From positions 1,550,001 through 1,614,000 of the forward strand of contig NZ_BAABBM010000001.1 in the NCBI RefSeq assembly GCF_039537965.1: DNA of 64,000 nt, written 5' to 3'. Below are positions 1 to 8,752 of this stretch, one piece after another. The notes beneath the pieces were generated by a model. The model worked only from the letters and a program-made list of their open reading frames with translations. It had not been told where the DNA came from and did no database searches. Origin of the DNA: Sphingomonas limnosediminicola. GTDB lineage: Bacteria; Pseudomonadota; Alphaproteobacteria; Sphingomonadales; Sphingomonadaceae. Every line of letters begins with the position of its first letter. Positions within the stretch are counted from its first letter, which is position 1. Both the position numbers and the translations under genes were made by a program.

Positions 1-445
1 TCCGGCATCGACGCTAAGCCCGTTTGAGTTCTACTGCAGCGCCATCCCGACGACCGGGACCAAGAAGGTCAACGTTTGCGGCAAGACGGACGGCAAGTTC
101 GTCGTCGAGACGCCGAAGTGGCAGTACGGCGGACGCGTCGAAGTCGACTTCAAGCCGGTCACCGTGGGCATCCAGGCGAAACATGTCGGGGCGCGCTGGG
201 CGACCGACGTGAACGACGTGAAGGTCAAGGGCTATACGACCGTGGACATGGACGCTCGCGTCGGGCTCGACTTCATCCCGGGCAAGAAGTCCTATGTGCA
301 GCTCAACGTCATCAATCTCCTGAACGAGCATTATTTCGGGAACCTGTCGACGAGCATCAATGCCTATGGCTTCGGCAACAGCGCGCCGCGCTTCACGCCG
401 GTTGCCTCGCGTGCGGTCACCGGGACACTCACGCTCGGCTTCTAA
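1..445 (+). CDS. TonB-dependent receptor, C-terminal end (partial)
   Basis: Only about 147 codons of the 3' end are in the window; the gene starts upstream of base 1. The visible part reads as outer-membrane beta-strands with alternating polar and hydrophobic residues, includes the phrase NLLNEHYFG typical of the last strands of TonB-dependent receptors, and ends GTLTLGF with a terminal phenylalanine, the usual outer-membrane barrel insertion signal. By family such proteins import siderophores, vitamins or oligosaccharides using energy from TonB-ExbBD. The substrate cannot be told because the plug domain is missing. A strong hairpin terminator follows the stop codon. Confidence 0.8.
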   Translation, partial: PASTLSPFEFYCSAIPTTGTKKVNVCGKTDGKFVVETPKWQYGGRVEVDFKPVTVGIQAKHVGARWATDVNDVKVKGYTTVDMDARVGLDFIPGKKSYVQLNVINLLNEHYFGNLSTSINAYGFGNSAPRFTPVASRAVTGTLTLGF

Positions 446-468
446 CCCTCAGTAGCGTAACAGGGGGT

Positions 469-508
469 GGCCCGGCGGTGCTTCGTGCACTGCCGGGCCT
501 TTCCTTTT
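469..508 (+). terminator. Rho-independent terminator after the TonB receptor gene
   Basis: Bases 469-481 pair with 487-499 in a 13-bp stem (one G-T pair) closed by a 5-base loop, followed at once by a T-rich run (ttt cc tttt). It sits 24 bases after the receptor stop codon and before the carbonic anhydrase gene, so it probably ends the receptor transcript. Confidence 0.85.
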
Positions 509-539
509 CTGAAGCGGTCACCCGCGCTAGCGTGGGCGC

Positions 540-1061
540 ATGCCACTCTATTCGATCGGCGATCTTTCGCCTCAGCTAGTGGATGGGGCCTGGGCTGCGC
601 CGTCTGCCGATCTCATCGGCGATGTTCGCCTCGGCCAGCGCGCAAGCGTCTGGTTCGGCGCCGTCATCCGCGCCGACAACACGCCGATCGTCATCGGCGA
701 GGAATCGAATATCCAAGATGGCGCGATCGGCCACAGCGATCCGGGCTTCCCGCTTACTATCGGTGCGCGCGTGACAGTCGGCCACCAGGCGATCCTTCAC
801 GGCTGCACGATCGCCGACGATTGCCTGATCGGCATGGGCGCGCGGATACTGAACGGCGCGGTGCTGGAGCCGGAATGCCTGGTCGGCGCGGGCGCGCTCA
901 TTACCGAGGGCAAGAGATTCGAGCGGGGATGCCTGATTGTCGGCTCGCCCGCGCGTGTCGTCCGGCAGCTCAGCGACGAGGAACGGCAGGGCCTACGCGT
1001 TTCCGCCGCGCATTACGCGGAAAAGGCCGCGCGCTACGCCGCGCTGCTCAAGACGGTCTAG
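540..1061 (+). CDS. Gamma-class carbonic anhydrase family protein
   Basis: A 173-residue left-handed beta-helix protein of the gamma-carbonic anhydrase/PaaY/YrdA family. The sequence shows NIQDGAIGHSDPGFPLTIG followed by VTVGHQAILHGC, which supplies the three zinc-binding histidines (about H65, H82, H87) of the family. Hexapeptide repeats run through residues 20-140 and a C-terminal helix closes the fold. Members are cytoplasmic trimers; some hydrate CO2, others have no proven activity, so the reaction is inferred. The 3' end overlaps the convergent MBL-fold gene by 14 bases. Confidence 0.85.
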   Translation: MPLYSIGDLSPQLVDGAWAAPSADLIGDVRLGQRASVWFGAVIRADNTPIVIGEESNIQDGAIGHSDPGFPLTIGARVTVGHQAILHGCTIADDCLIGMGARILNGAVLEPECLVGAGALITEGKRFERGCLIVGSPARVVRQLSDEERQGLRVSAAHYAEKAARYAALLKTV

Positions 1062-2007
1062 CCGCCGGACAATATTTGTTTCGCTCGGCGGGCGGCACGC
1101 GGAGCCGCTTGTCGAGATAATAGCCAAGCAGGTCGTCGAGGTTCCGCTTGCCCAGCGGCGCGATGAACCGCGCCGCGTCCTTTTTCCACCCAGCGATGCA
1201 TTGTTCCTCGGGCGCATCGCTGTCCGCGCAATCGACGAAGTGCCGGAAGGCGCTTTTCCATTGCGCGAAGTCGCTCCTGCTCATCGCCGCGCCATGCCCG
1301 GGAACGAGCGTGACGAAGGACGAGGCTTCAATCTGGTCGAGCGCCTTGAACCACCCATCCACACATGCGGTGTCGAGGAAGGGCGCAAAGGCGACGACGA
1401 GATCGCCCGAATAGGCCGTGCGCGTCTTCGGATCGTAGACCCAGACGTCTCCTTCGGTTGCAGCAAAGCGCGCCAGGTGAAGCTCGAGCGGCCTGCCCGC
1501 GATCATGCGCTTGCCCGAAGCCGTGACCGGATCCGTCGGCATCAGGTCCGCGCGATCGTCCATGGCGGCGAAGTCGCCCAGAATCTCCGCCTTCTGCGCC
1601 TGCGCAACCTCGCCGCTCGCCAAATATTCCTCCGCGTCCTTGCGGCTGTCCTTGAGGAATCCCGACAGCGCACCCGCGACCGCGTTCGACGCGATGACCC
1701 GCGCCTTCGGATAGGCTGTCCGGATCTCCTGGTTCCCGCCGGTGTGGTCGAGATGCCAGTGCGTGTTGATGATCGCCGCGATCGGCTTGCCGCGTGCTTT
1801 CGCTGCTGCGAGGATCTTGTCGTGCTGCACCTTGTGGCGGCCGGTGTCGATGACAATCAGGCCGCCGGGCGCGTCGAGGATGATGCTGTTGCCGTCGGGC
1901 TGGCGCCCCTCCTCGAAGGTACCAGGGATGAGCAGATAGGGCGCCGGCGCTCCCGCTAATGCACTGGCCGCGAGCAGCGACATCGTAACGACAGGCATCA
2001 AGCGCAT
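1048..2007 (-). CDS. Secreted MBL-fold metallo-hydrolase (B3 beta-lactamase-like)
   Basis: A 319-residue protein with an N-terminal signal peptide (MRLMPVVTMSLLAASALAGA). The zinc motif THWHLDHTGG at residues 82-91 gives the HxHxDH set, a later SGD and a GHG near residue 228 supply the remaining ligands, so the metallo-beta-lactamase fold is intact. It is probably periplasmic. Substrate is unknown: the family covers true class B3 beta-lactamases and other hydrolases, and this one is more diverged from B3 enzymes than the second MBL at 6903. It lies downstream of sdhA in the place where sdhB would often be found, 104 bases from the sdhA stop. Confidence 0.75.
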   Translation of the reverse strand: MRLMPVVTMSLLAASALAGAPAPYLLIPGTFEEGRQPDGNSIILDAPGGLIVIDTGRHKVQHDKILAAAKARGKPIAAIINTHWHLDHTGGNQEIRTAYPKARVIASNAVAGALSGFLKDSRKDAEEYLASGEVAQAQKAEILGDFAAMDDRADLMPTDPVTASGKRMIAGRPLELHLARFAATEGDVWVYDPKTRTAYSGDLVVAFAPFLDTACVDGWFKALDQIEASSFVTLVPGHGAAMSRSDFAQWKSAFRHFVDCADSDAPEEQCIAGWKKDAARFIAPLGKRNLDDLLGYYLDKRLRVPPAERNKYCPAARPS

Positions 2008-2111
2008 GAGCCATCTCCCCCGAATGGGCGAGACGTAACGCTCCCTAGTCTAGGAGGAGAGCGAAACTCGCCGGGCCCGCCGTTGCGGTCGACGAGCCGA
2101 CGAACGGTTAA

Positions 2112-3917
2112 TCAGTAAACCCGCGCCTTCGGCTTGATATACTGGATGTCGTTGGTGAGCGTGAACTCGTGGACCGGCCGGTAGTCGATCCGCACGCCGC
2201 CCTTCGGCCAGCGGCCGCCCCAGGCGTCGAACCAGGCGACCGTGTGCTTCATCCAGTTCTTGTCGTCGCGCTTGGGATAGTCTTCCTGCATGTGCGCGCC
2301 GCGGCTCTCCTTGCGGTTGGCGGCGCAATGCATGGTGACAACCGCCTGCGCGAGCAGGTTGTCGAGCTCAAGCGTCTCCACAAGGTCGCTGTTCCAGATG
2401 AGGCTGCGGTCGCTGACACGCACGTCGGCCATTTTCGAGAACACGGCGTCGATCTTCTGGACGCCTTCGCCGAGCGTCCGGTCCGTGCGGAACACGCCGC
2501 AATCGGCCTGCATCGTGCGCTGCATCTCTAGCCGGATTTCGGCAGTCGGGCTGGCGCCTTCCGCGTGGCGGAACTTGTCGAGACGCCCGAGCGCAAGGTC
2601 GGCGCTGTTCTTCGGCAACTCGTCCTGCAACGCACCCGACTTGACCACTTCGCCAAGTCGCATGCCCGCGGCGCGGCCGAACACCACGAGGTCGATGAGG
2701 CTATTGGAGCCGAGCCGGTTGGCGCCGTGAACGCTAACGCACGCCGCCTCGCCGACCGCGAACAGGCCCGGCACGACGGTGTCCGGCATGCCGTCCTTCA
2801 GCGTGACGACCTCGCCGTGATAGTTCGTCGGGATGCCGCCCATATTGTAGTGGACGGTCGGCACGACCGGGATCGGCTGGCGGGTCAGGTCGACGCCGGC
2901 GAAGGTCATTGCCGTTTCGGTGATGCCCGGCAGGCGCTCGGCCAGGATCTCCGGCGCGATATGGTCGAGATGAAGGAAGATATGGTCCTTGTGCTCACCC
3001 ACGCCGCGGCCTTCGCGGATTTCCATCGCCATCGAGCGTGAGACGACGTCGCGGCTGGCGAGGTCCTTCGCTGACGGCGCGTAGCGCTCCATGAAGCGCT
3101 CGCCTTCGCTGTTCGTCAGGTAGCCGCCCTCGCCGCGCGCGCCCTCGGTGATGAGCACGCCAGCGCCGTAGATGCCGGTCGGGTGGAACTGGACGAACTC
3201 CATGTCCTGCAGCGGCAATCCCGCGCGTAGCACCATCGCATTGCCGTCGCCGGTGCAGGTGTGCGCCGAGGTCGCCGAGAAATAGACCCGCCCGTAGCCG
3301 CCGGTCGCCAGCACCACGGCTTGCGCGCGGAAGCGGTGCATCGAGCCGTCGTCGAGGGACAGCGCGATAACGCCGCGGCAAACCCCATCTTCCATGATCA
3401 GGTCGATGGCGAAATATTCGATGAAGAAGTCGGCGTCGTACTTCAGGCTCTGTTGATAGAGCGTGTGAAGCATCGCATGGCCGGTACGGTCGGCCGCCGC
3501 GCAGGTGCGCTGCGCCGCCGGGCCTTCGCCCATGTTCTGGGTCATGCCGCCGAACGCGCGCTGGTAGATCTTGCCCTCGGCCGTGCGGCTGAACGGCATG
3601 CCGGCATGCTCCAGCTCGATAACTGCGGCCGGTGCTTCGCGGGTCAGATATTCGATCGCGTCCTGGTCGCCGAGCCAGTCGGAACCCTTGACCGTATCGT
3701 ACATGTGCCAGGTCCAATGGTCCGGGCCCATGTTGCCAAGGCTTGCAGCGATGCCGCCCTGCGCCGCTACGGTGTGGCTGCGCGTCGGAAAGACCTTGGT
3801 AACGCAGGCCGTCTTCAGTCCCTGGCCGGCGGCGCCCATCGTGGCGCGAAGGCCGGAGCCGCCGGCGCCGACGACGACGACGTCGTAAGTATGGTCGATG
3901 ATCGGATAGGCGGTCAC
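2112..3917 (-). CDS. sdhA: Succinate dehydrogenase flavoprotein subunit
   Basis: 601 residues, the normal length for SdhA. It holds the catalytic dicarboxylate site and oxidises succinate to fumarate with covalent FAD (complex II, TCA cycle). The sequence shows the dinucleotide fold [17 protein letters not shown], the FAD-attachment histidine in [10 protein letters not shown], the substrate-site phrases HPTGIYG and [10 protein letters not shown], and [19 protein letters not shown]. The start overlaps the sdhD stop by 4 bases, so sdhC-sdhD-sdhA is one translationally coupled transcript. The iron-sulfur subunit gene sdhB does not follow and is not in this window. Confidence 0.97.
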   Translation of the reverse strand: MTAYPIIDHTYDVVVVGAGGSGLRATMGAAGQGLKTACVTKVFPTRSHTVAAQGGIAASLGNMGPDHWTWHMYDTVKGSDWLGDQDAIEYLTREAPAAVIELEHAGMPFSRTAEGKIYQRAFGGMTQNMGEGPAAQRTCAAADRTGHAMLHTLYQQSLKYDADFFIEYFAIDLIMEDGVCRGVIALSLDDGSMHRFRAQAVVLATGGYGRVYFSATSAHTCTGDGNAMVLRAGLPLQDMEFVQFHPTGIYGAGVLITEGARGEGGYLTNSEGERFMERYAPSAKDLASRDVVSRSMAMEIREGRGVGEHKDHIFLHLDHIAPEILAERLPGITETAMTFAGVDLTRQPIPVVPTVHYNMGGIPTNYHGEVVTLKDGMPDTVVPGLFAVGEAACVSVHGANRLGSNSLIDLVVFGRAAGMRLGEVVKSGALQDELPKNSADLALGRLDKFRHAEGASPTAEIRLEMQRTMQADCGVFRTDRTLGEGVQKIDAVFSKMADVRVSDRSLIWNSDLVETLELDNLLAQAVVTMHCAANRKESRGAHMQEDYPKRDDKNWMKHTVAWFDAWGGRWPKGGVRIDYRPVHEFTLTNDIQYIKPKARVY

Positions 3918-4309
3918 GCAATCGCTCCGAACGCGATGGTGCCGAGCGCGAACAGCGCCAGCGCGCCACCCGCAACGGCGAGGAACAGCAACAGGGTGTT
4001 CAAGGCGAAGTTGTTGCCAGCGTCATGGACATAGTCGTCGACGACGACCTTCATCCCGTCGAGCGCATGGCGGAAACCGACGATCACCAGCAGCGCCATT
4101 GGCACGGCCGCGCTCGGCGCATGCAGCCACTCGAGTACCGTCTGCCGGTCGAGGTTCGGCAGGAACAGCAACGACGCGACCAGCCAGGTTCCGAGGAGGA
4201 GCAAGGCTATGCTGGTCACCCGCTCCGTCAGCCAATGCTCGCCGCCCTCGCGCGCGGAGCCGAGGCCGCGAACCTTGCCGATCGGGGATGCGCTGTCGCC
4301 GAGGCTCAT
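3914..4309 (-). CDS. sdhD: Succinate dehydrogenase membrane anchor subunit
   Basis: 131 residues starting at the ATG that overlaps the sdhC stop (ATGA). It has three hydrophobic spans (about residues 30-50, 60-80, 100-125) and the SdhD-type motif [17 protein letters not shown], in which the histidine and Asp-Tyr belong to the haem b/quinone region. It anchors SdhA/SdhB to the inner membrane with SdhC and passes electrons to ubiquinone. Longer open frames upstream overlap sdhC in another frame and are not coding. Confidence 0.9.
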   Translation of the reverse strand: MSLGDSASPIGKVRGLGSAREGGEHWLTERVTSIALLLLGTWLVASLLFLPNLDRQTVLEWLHAPSAAVPMALLVIVGFRHALDGMKVVVDDYVHDAGNNFALNTLLLFLAVAGGALALFALGTIAFGAIA

Positions 4310-4701
4310 GTCCGAACTCCCAGAATATAGAACCAGACCACCGCGGTCAGCAGGACCGACCCGATGATCGTCAGGACCGCGAAGGTTTTGTTGACGCCCA
4401 GCTCGAACGCCGCGCCCGTGTCCATGACGAGATGCCGAATGCCGGACAGCAGGTGCTGGAAGAATGACCAGGTCAGGCCGATCAGCACCACGAGGCCAAT
4501 CGGGCTTCCCGCGACCTTCGTGAAGTCGGCGTAGGTCTCCGCTCCCTTGGCCAACGCCATGAGCCACCATGTCAGCACCGCGAGGCCGCCAATGGTGAGC
4601 GCAACACCGGTGGCGCGGTGGAGGATCGAGACCACCATGTGCGGCCCCCACCGCCAGATCGACAGGTGGGGAGATAAGGGTCGTGGATTGGTAGCGGCCA
4701 T
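4306..4701 (-). CDS. sdhC: Succinate dehydrogenase cytochrome b556 subunit
   Basis: 131 residues from ATG 4701; a GTG ten codons upstream is possible but has no better ribosome site, and family members begin shortly before RPLSPHLSIW as here. The SdhC signature RPLSPHLSIWRWGPHM, then SILHRATG and HLLSGIRHLVMD (haem-ligand histidine), plus three transmembrane helices identify it. It forms the membrane anchor of complex II with SdhD and is first in the sdhCDA operon. Its promoter must lie in the 178 bases shared with the divergent chemoreceptor gene. Confidence 0.92.
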   Translation of the reverse strand: MAATNPRPLSPHLSIWRWGPHMVVSILHRATGVALTIGGLAVLTWWLMALAKGAETYADFTKVAGSPIGLVVLIGLTWSFFQHLLSGIRHLVMDTGAAFELGVNKTFAVLTIIGSVLLTAVVWFYILGVRT

Positions 4702-4879
4702 GATCGAGCGCTCGATATTGTTGTGCGACACTATGCGACTTGGCGCAGATGCGCCGCCAGCCGCTTAGGGCGACGGTCTTTTGGAGGCAAGTTTCCCAGC
4801 CGCGCCTAACCCACCCTTAACCATTCTGCGCCAAACAGCCTGACAACCGCAAAGAGCGGATTTGACGGAGAGCGGACTG
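4702..4879. promoter_or_regulatory. Divergent intergenic region, sdhCDA / chemoreceptor gene
   Basis: 178 bases between two divergently transcribed genes. It must hold both promoters. I see no convincing -35/-10 pair, operator palindrome or RNA gene. A GGAG at 4867-4870, nine bases before ATG 4880, is the ribosome site of the rightward gene and decides its start over a TTG at 4862. Confidence 0.4.
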
Positions 4880-6169
4880 ATGAGTGGCGAAACTGGCGGG
4901 CTGCAACAGCTGACCGACGAGCAGGTGAGCGCAAGGCTTGCCGCTTACAATCCCGGTGGCGCCCTCGACCGCGACGTCCAGTTGCTTCGCGAAAATGTCG
5001 CCGACCTGATCGCCACCGAAGTCGTCGCCCAGTTCGGTCCGGAACGCGCCGAGCGGTACGCCACCATCTATGCCGGCAAGGTCGGCGCCGAATGGGTTCA
5101 GGGCATCGCCGGCTACGGCCGGGAAATTTATCGCGACCGCACGCCGGTAGCCGTTTACATCGCCGCGCGCTCGCAGATCGCCTCGCGCGTCATCCGCCGC
5201 ATCATCGAGCGCTACGCCGACGACAGTTCGATGCTGGAACAGTGCCTCACCGCCTTCCAGCGCATGAACACCTTCGAGACCGACATCATCCTCGCACAGG
5301 TCGCCCTTCTCGAAGCGATCGAGGCCGCCGAAATCCGCGGCCGTGAGAGCGACCAGTTCGAGCGCAAGGTTGCCGAACTCGTCCGCGCCAGCACCGAGCA
5401 GTCAACGACGCTGACCGAGCGCACCCGGGCCACCGCCTCTTCGGCGCGCGGCATGCTCGGCAAGACCAGCGAAGTCGCCGCCGCTGCCGAACAATCAGCC
5501 GTCGCGATGCGCGAAGCCGCGCAAACCGCCGCCGGTCTCATTCGCGCCATCGAGGACGCCCGTTCGGAAGTCGAAGTGGCGGCGGGCGTCGCAACCCGCG
5601 CCGGCGACCAGGCCAGCCAGGCCGTGAAGGTCAGCCAGGCGCTGTCCGCGCACGTGGAAGCCATCGAATCGATCCTCAGCCTGATCCGCGACATCGCGGG
5701 CCAGACCAATCTCCTCGCGCTCAACGCCACTATCGAAGCAGCACGCGCCGGTGACGCCGGCCGCGGCTTCGCGGTCGTCGCGCAGGAAGTGAAGAGTCTC
5801 GCCTCGCAGACCGCGCGCGCAACCGACGACATCACCGCCAAGATCACCGCGATCCAGCAGGCGACCCGCCAGACCGTGGAAGCCAACGGCTCGATCCAGG
5901 GCACGGTCGAGGAAGTGCAAAGCTCCGCCGACCGCATCCGTCAGGCGATGGAGCTTCAGGCGCAGACGGTGACGATGATCACCGCCGCCGTCGACGAGAC
6001 CGCGCTTGCCGCCGACTCGATGAGTTCCACCATCGCCGCGATCCGGAGCGACACCGAGAATGTCGCCAAGGACATCGACCAGGTCGAGCAGGGCTTCGGG
6101 CGCTTCAGCGAAGAGATTGCCAACTTCAAGTCAAGCGCCAAGGCGTTCGTCTCCGGCATCGCAGCCTGA
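4880..6169 (+). CDS. Soluble methyl-accepting chemotaxis protein with globin-like sensor domain
   Basis: 429 residues with no membrane segment, so a cytoplasmic receptor. Residues 1-155 form an all-helical domain whose pattern ([18 protein letters not shown], then a [17 protein letters not shown] stretch) resembles the protoglobin sensor of HemAT-type globin-coupled receptors. No histidine occurs in that domain, so the usual proximal haem ligand is absent. A coiled coil follows and the methyl-accepting signalling tip [20 protein letters not shown] lies near residue 275, with [15 protein letters not shown] after it. It should control a CheA kinase. No che genes are nearby. The globin assignment is inference; the MCP output domain is certain. 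Confidence 0.85.
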   Translation: MSGETGGLQQLTDEQVSARLAAYNPGGALDRDVQLLRENVADLIATEVVAQFGPERAERYATIYAGKVGAEWVQGIAGYGREIYRDRTPVAVYIAARSQIASRVIRRIIERYADDSSMLEQCLTAFQRMNTFETDIILAQVALLEAIEAAEIRGRESDQFERKVAELVRASTEQSTTLTERTRATASSARGMLGKTSEVAAAAEQSAVAMREAAQTAAGLIRAIEDARSEVEVAAGVATRAGDQASQAVKVSQALSAHVEAIESILSLIRDIAGQTNLLALNATIEAARAGDAGRGFAVVAQEVKSLASQTARATDDITAKITAIQQATRQTVEANGSIQGTVEEVQSSADRIRQAMELQAQTVTMITAAVDETALAADSMSSTIAAIRSDTENVAKDIDQVEQGFGRFSEEIANFKSSAKAFVSGIAA

Positions 6170-6177
6170 CTTCTTTC

Positions 6178-6204
6178 CCCGCCTGGCCCATGCGGCTAGG
6201 CGGG
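6178..6204 (+). promoter_or_regulatory. Stable hairpin covering the ribosome site of the SDR gene
   Basis: Bases 6178-6188 pair with 6194-6204 (11 bp, one G-T pair, 5-base loop). The 3' arm contains most of the GGGAG Shine-Dalgarno (6202-6206) of the SDR gene whose ATG is at 6209. There is no T-run, so it is not a classic terminator for the chemoreceptor gene. It may limit translation of the downstream operon or protect the upstream mRNA end. Confidence 0.5.
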
Positions 6205-6208
6205 AGCC

Positions 6209-6913
6209 ATGAATATCCTGATCACCGGAGCGAGCCGCGGCATCGGCGCAGCCGCCTACGCGCTAATCAAGTCGACCGGTCACAATGTGCTGGGTCATTC
6301 CACGCGCGGCAGCGATGAACTGATCGCTGGAGATCTTGCCGATCCCGAGGCGCCGCGCCGGATCTGGGAAGCCGCCCTTGCACGGCTCGGCGGGCGCATC
6401 GACGCCCTCGTCAACAATGCCGGCATCTATGAAAATGTCGGCGACGATGCCGATGACGAGGAATGGCACGCCGCGTGGGCGCGGACGATGACCATCAACC
6501 TGCAGGCTTCGGCCGACCTCTGCCGCCTCGCGGTCGGTCATTTTCGCGAACGGGAAGAAGGCGGCCGCATCGTCAACATCGCCAGCCGCGCCGCGTACAG
6601 GGGCGATTCACCCCAGCATTGGCATTACGCAGCCTCCAAAGCGGGGATAATTGGGATGACCAAATCGATCGCGCGCGGATATGCGGCGCAAAATGTCCTC
6701 GCCTTCGCGGTCGCGCCGGGCTTCACCGTCTCGGAAATGACCGAGGAATATCTTCAGGGCCGCGGCGGCGCGCAGATCATCGCCGACATTCCCCTCGGAC
6801 GCGTCGCCAACACCAACGAGGTGGCCGAGGTAATTCGCTGGCTCGCAACCGATGCCCCCGCGTCGGCGACCGGCAGCGTGATCGACGTCAACGGCGCCAG
6901 CTATGTTCGCTAG
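6209..6913 (+). CDS. Short-chain dehydrogenase/reductase
   Basis: 234 residues of the classical SDR family. It shows the cofactor motif TGASRGIG at the N-terminus, NNAG near residue 71, the serine-containing IVNIAS and the catalytic YAASK. No arginine-rich second strand gives a strong NADP call. The substrate is unknown. The gene overlaps the following B3 metallo-beta-lactamase gene by 11 bases and that in turn overlaps prmA, so the three are co-transcribed. The start is supported by GGGAG just upstream. Confidence 0.88.
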   Translation: MNILITGASRGIGAAAYALIKSTGHNVLGHSTRGSDELIAGDLADPEAPRRIWEAALARLGGRIDALVNNAGIYENVGDDADDEEWHAAWARTMTINLQASADLCRLAVGHFREREEGGRIVNIASRAAYRGDSPQHWHYAASKAGIIGMTKSIARGYAAQNVLAFAVAPGFTVSEMTEEYLQGRGGAQIIADIPLGRVANTNEVAEVIRWLATDAPASATGSVIDVNGASYVR

Positions 6914-7823
6914 CCTCGCGCTTCTCGTCGCCGCCCAATTCCCGACCAACATCGTCGTGCCGCTGGGCAAGGCTCCGCGGCAGGTTGAGCAGCCGATTGC
7001 CCCGATCGAGATCGCCGGGCCGGCCTATGACGAGGCTTGCCGCGGGTCGGACGATTGGGAGAAACCCGCGCCGCCTGTTCGCATTTTCGGCAACACCTAC
7101 TTCGTCGGCACCTGCGGCATCAGTTCGATCCTGATCACTTCGCCTCAAGGCCACATATTGATCGACGGCGGCACGGAGGCGGACGCCGACCTGATCGCCC
7201 GCAACATCCAGGATCTCGGCTTCAGGCTTCGGGACGTTAGGGTTCTGCTCCAGAGCCACGAGCATTTCGACCATGTTGGCGGCATCGCCCGGCTTCAGCA
7301 GCTGACGGGCGCGGAAGTGCTGGCTTCGGCAGCCGCGGCGCCTGTCCTCAGAACCGGCGTTGCCGGTCGCGACGATCCGCAGTTCGGCATCAACAAGCCG
7401 TTTCCGCCCTCCCACGTCGACCGCGTCATCCGCGATGGCGAGATGGTCCGCGTCGGCGATTCGATCTTGATCGCGGTTACGACGCCGGGCCATACGCCGG
7501 GCGCGCTGACCTGGCATTGGGGCAGCTGCGACGGCGGAATTTGCCGCCAGATCGTCTATGCCGACAGCCTGTCGCCGGTCAGCCGCGACGATTATCGCTT
7601 CAGCGACCACGCGGCCTATCTGCAGGCCTATCGCGCCAGCATCGCCAAGGTCACAGGTCTCGACTGCGACATCCTGATCACGCCTCACCCATCGGCGAGC
7701 AGCATGCCCGATCGGTTCGCCGGCCGCGCGCCGCTGGAGAACCGCAACGCCTGCCGCGACTATGCCGCCGGCCTCACGAAAAAGCTCGACGATCGGCTCG
7801 CCAAGGAAGCCGCCGCCCATTGA
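6903..7823 (+). CDS. Subclass B3 metallo-beta-lactamase
   Basis: 306 residues with a short secretion signal (MFASLALLVAAQ). The zinc-1 and zinc-2 ligands typical of class B3 are all visible: HEHFDH in SHEHFDHVGG (about residues 120-125), the histidine of PGHTPGALTW, and the histidine of ITPHPS. Class B3 enzymes use two zinc ions to open beta-lactam rings, including carbapenems, in the periplasm. Environmental sphingomonads commonly carry chromosomal homologues, so intrinsic resistance is plausible but not shown. The gene overlaps the SDR gene upstream and prmA downstream. Confidence 0.85.
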   Translation: MFASLALLVAAQFPTNIVVPLGKAPRQVEQPIAPIEIAGPAYDEACRGSDDWEKPAPPVRIFGNTYFVGTCGISSILITSPQGHILIDGGTEADADLIARNIQDLGFRLRDVRVLLQSHEHFDHVGGIARLQQLTGAEVLASAAAAPVLRTGVAGRDDPQFGINKPFPPSHVDRVIRDGEMVRVGDSILIAVTTPGHTPGALTWHWGSCDGGICRQIVYADSLSPVSRDDYRFSDHAAYLQAYRASIAKVTGLDCDILITPHPSASSMPDRFAGRAPLENRNACRDYAAGLTKKLDDRLAKEAAAH

Positions 7824-8704
7824 GCTGGCGGATCACCATCCCGTGCAATCGCGCGCAGGGCGAAGCGATCGCCGAAGCCGAGGACCTGTTCCCCGGCGCC
7901 GACGATCCGCCGGTCCTAGTGGCCGACGAGCCCGACGAATCAAAGCCAGACGACTGGCTGATCCATGCTTATTTCGAGCACGAGCCGCGCCCTGAGGAGC
8001 TGGCGGTGCTTGCTGCGCTCGGCAATGGCGAACCGCGCATCGAGCAACTTGGCGAAGCGGACTGGGTGACGATGAGCCAGGCTGGGCTGCATCCGATCCG
8101 CGCGGGGCGCTTTTACGTCCACACGCCGGTCCACGCGAGCGTTCCGCCCGGCAGCATTCCATTCGAGATCGATGCGAGCCTCGCCTTCGGCACGGGCCAG
8201 CACGCGACGACGAGCGGCTGCCTGAACGCGCTGGACAAGCTTGAGCGTGAGGGCGTGCGCTTCGCCAATGTCGCCGACGTCGGTACGGGAACCGGCCTCC
8301 TCGCCTTCGCCGCCCTCGCCCTGTGGCCGGCCGCAAAGGCGATCGCGACCGACATCGATCCCATCGCCATCGACGTCGCGCGCGAAAATGCGGCGATCAA
8401 CCGCGTCAAGCTCGGCCACGGCGCACGCGAACTTCTGCTCGGCGTTGCGGACGGCATGGACTCGCCGTTGCTCGCTGCCCGCTCGCCCTTCGACCTGATC
8501 ATCGCGAACATCCTCGCCGGCCCGCTGATCGAGCTTGCGCCGAACTTCGCCAAGGCGCTCGGCGAGACAGGCACGGTCATCCTCGCGGGCCTTCTCTACA
8601 CGCAGGCAGATGCGGTCGCCAAAGCCTACGAGGCTGAAGGCCTCACAGTGACCGATCGCGGCGTCGGCGAATGGCCGGTGCTCGTCTGCCAACGGGGCGG
8701 CTGA
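7820..8704 (+). CDS. prmA: Ribosomal protein L11 methyltransferase
   Basis: 294 residues if translation begins at TTG 7820, which overlaps the MBL stop codon as TTGA; this gives the N-terminus LSWRITIPC, matching the family. The C-terminal half has the S-adenosylmethionine fold: DVGTGTGLLAFAA, the acidic end ATDIDPIAIDVA, and IIANILAGPLIELAP as the catalytic-loop equivalent. PrmA methylates lysines and the N-terminus of ribosomal protein L11. Coupling to a secreted beta-lactamase gene is unusual but is probably only gene packing. Confidence 0.9.
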   Translation: MSWRITIPCNRAQGEAIAEAEDLFPGADDPPVLVADEPDESKPDDWLIHAYFEHEPRPEELAVLAALGNGEPRIEQLGEADWVTMSQAGLHPIRAGRFYVHTPVHASVPPGSIPFEIDASLAFGTGQHATTSGCLNALDKLEREGVRFANVADVGTGTGLLAFAALALWPAAKAIATDIDPIAIDVARENAAINRVKLGHGARELLLGVADGMDSPLLAARSPFDLIIANILAGPLIELAPNFAKALGETGTVILAGLLYTQADAVAKAYEAEGLTVTDRGVGEWPVLVCQRGG

Positions 8705-8752
8705 CCGGCGAATGCGCTTGCAGCGCCTAACCGCCGCTGCAACAGGTTGCCG

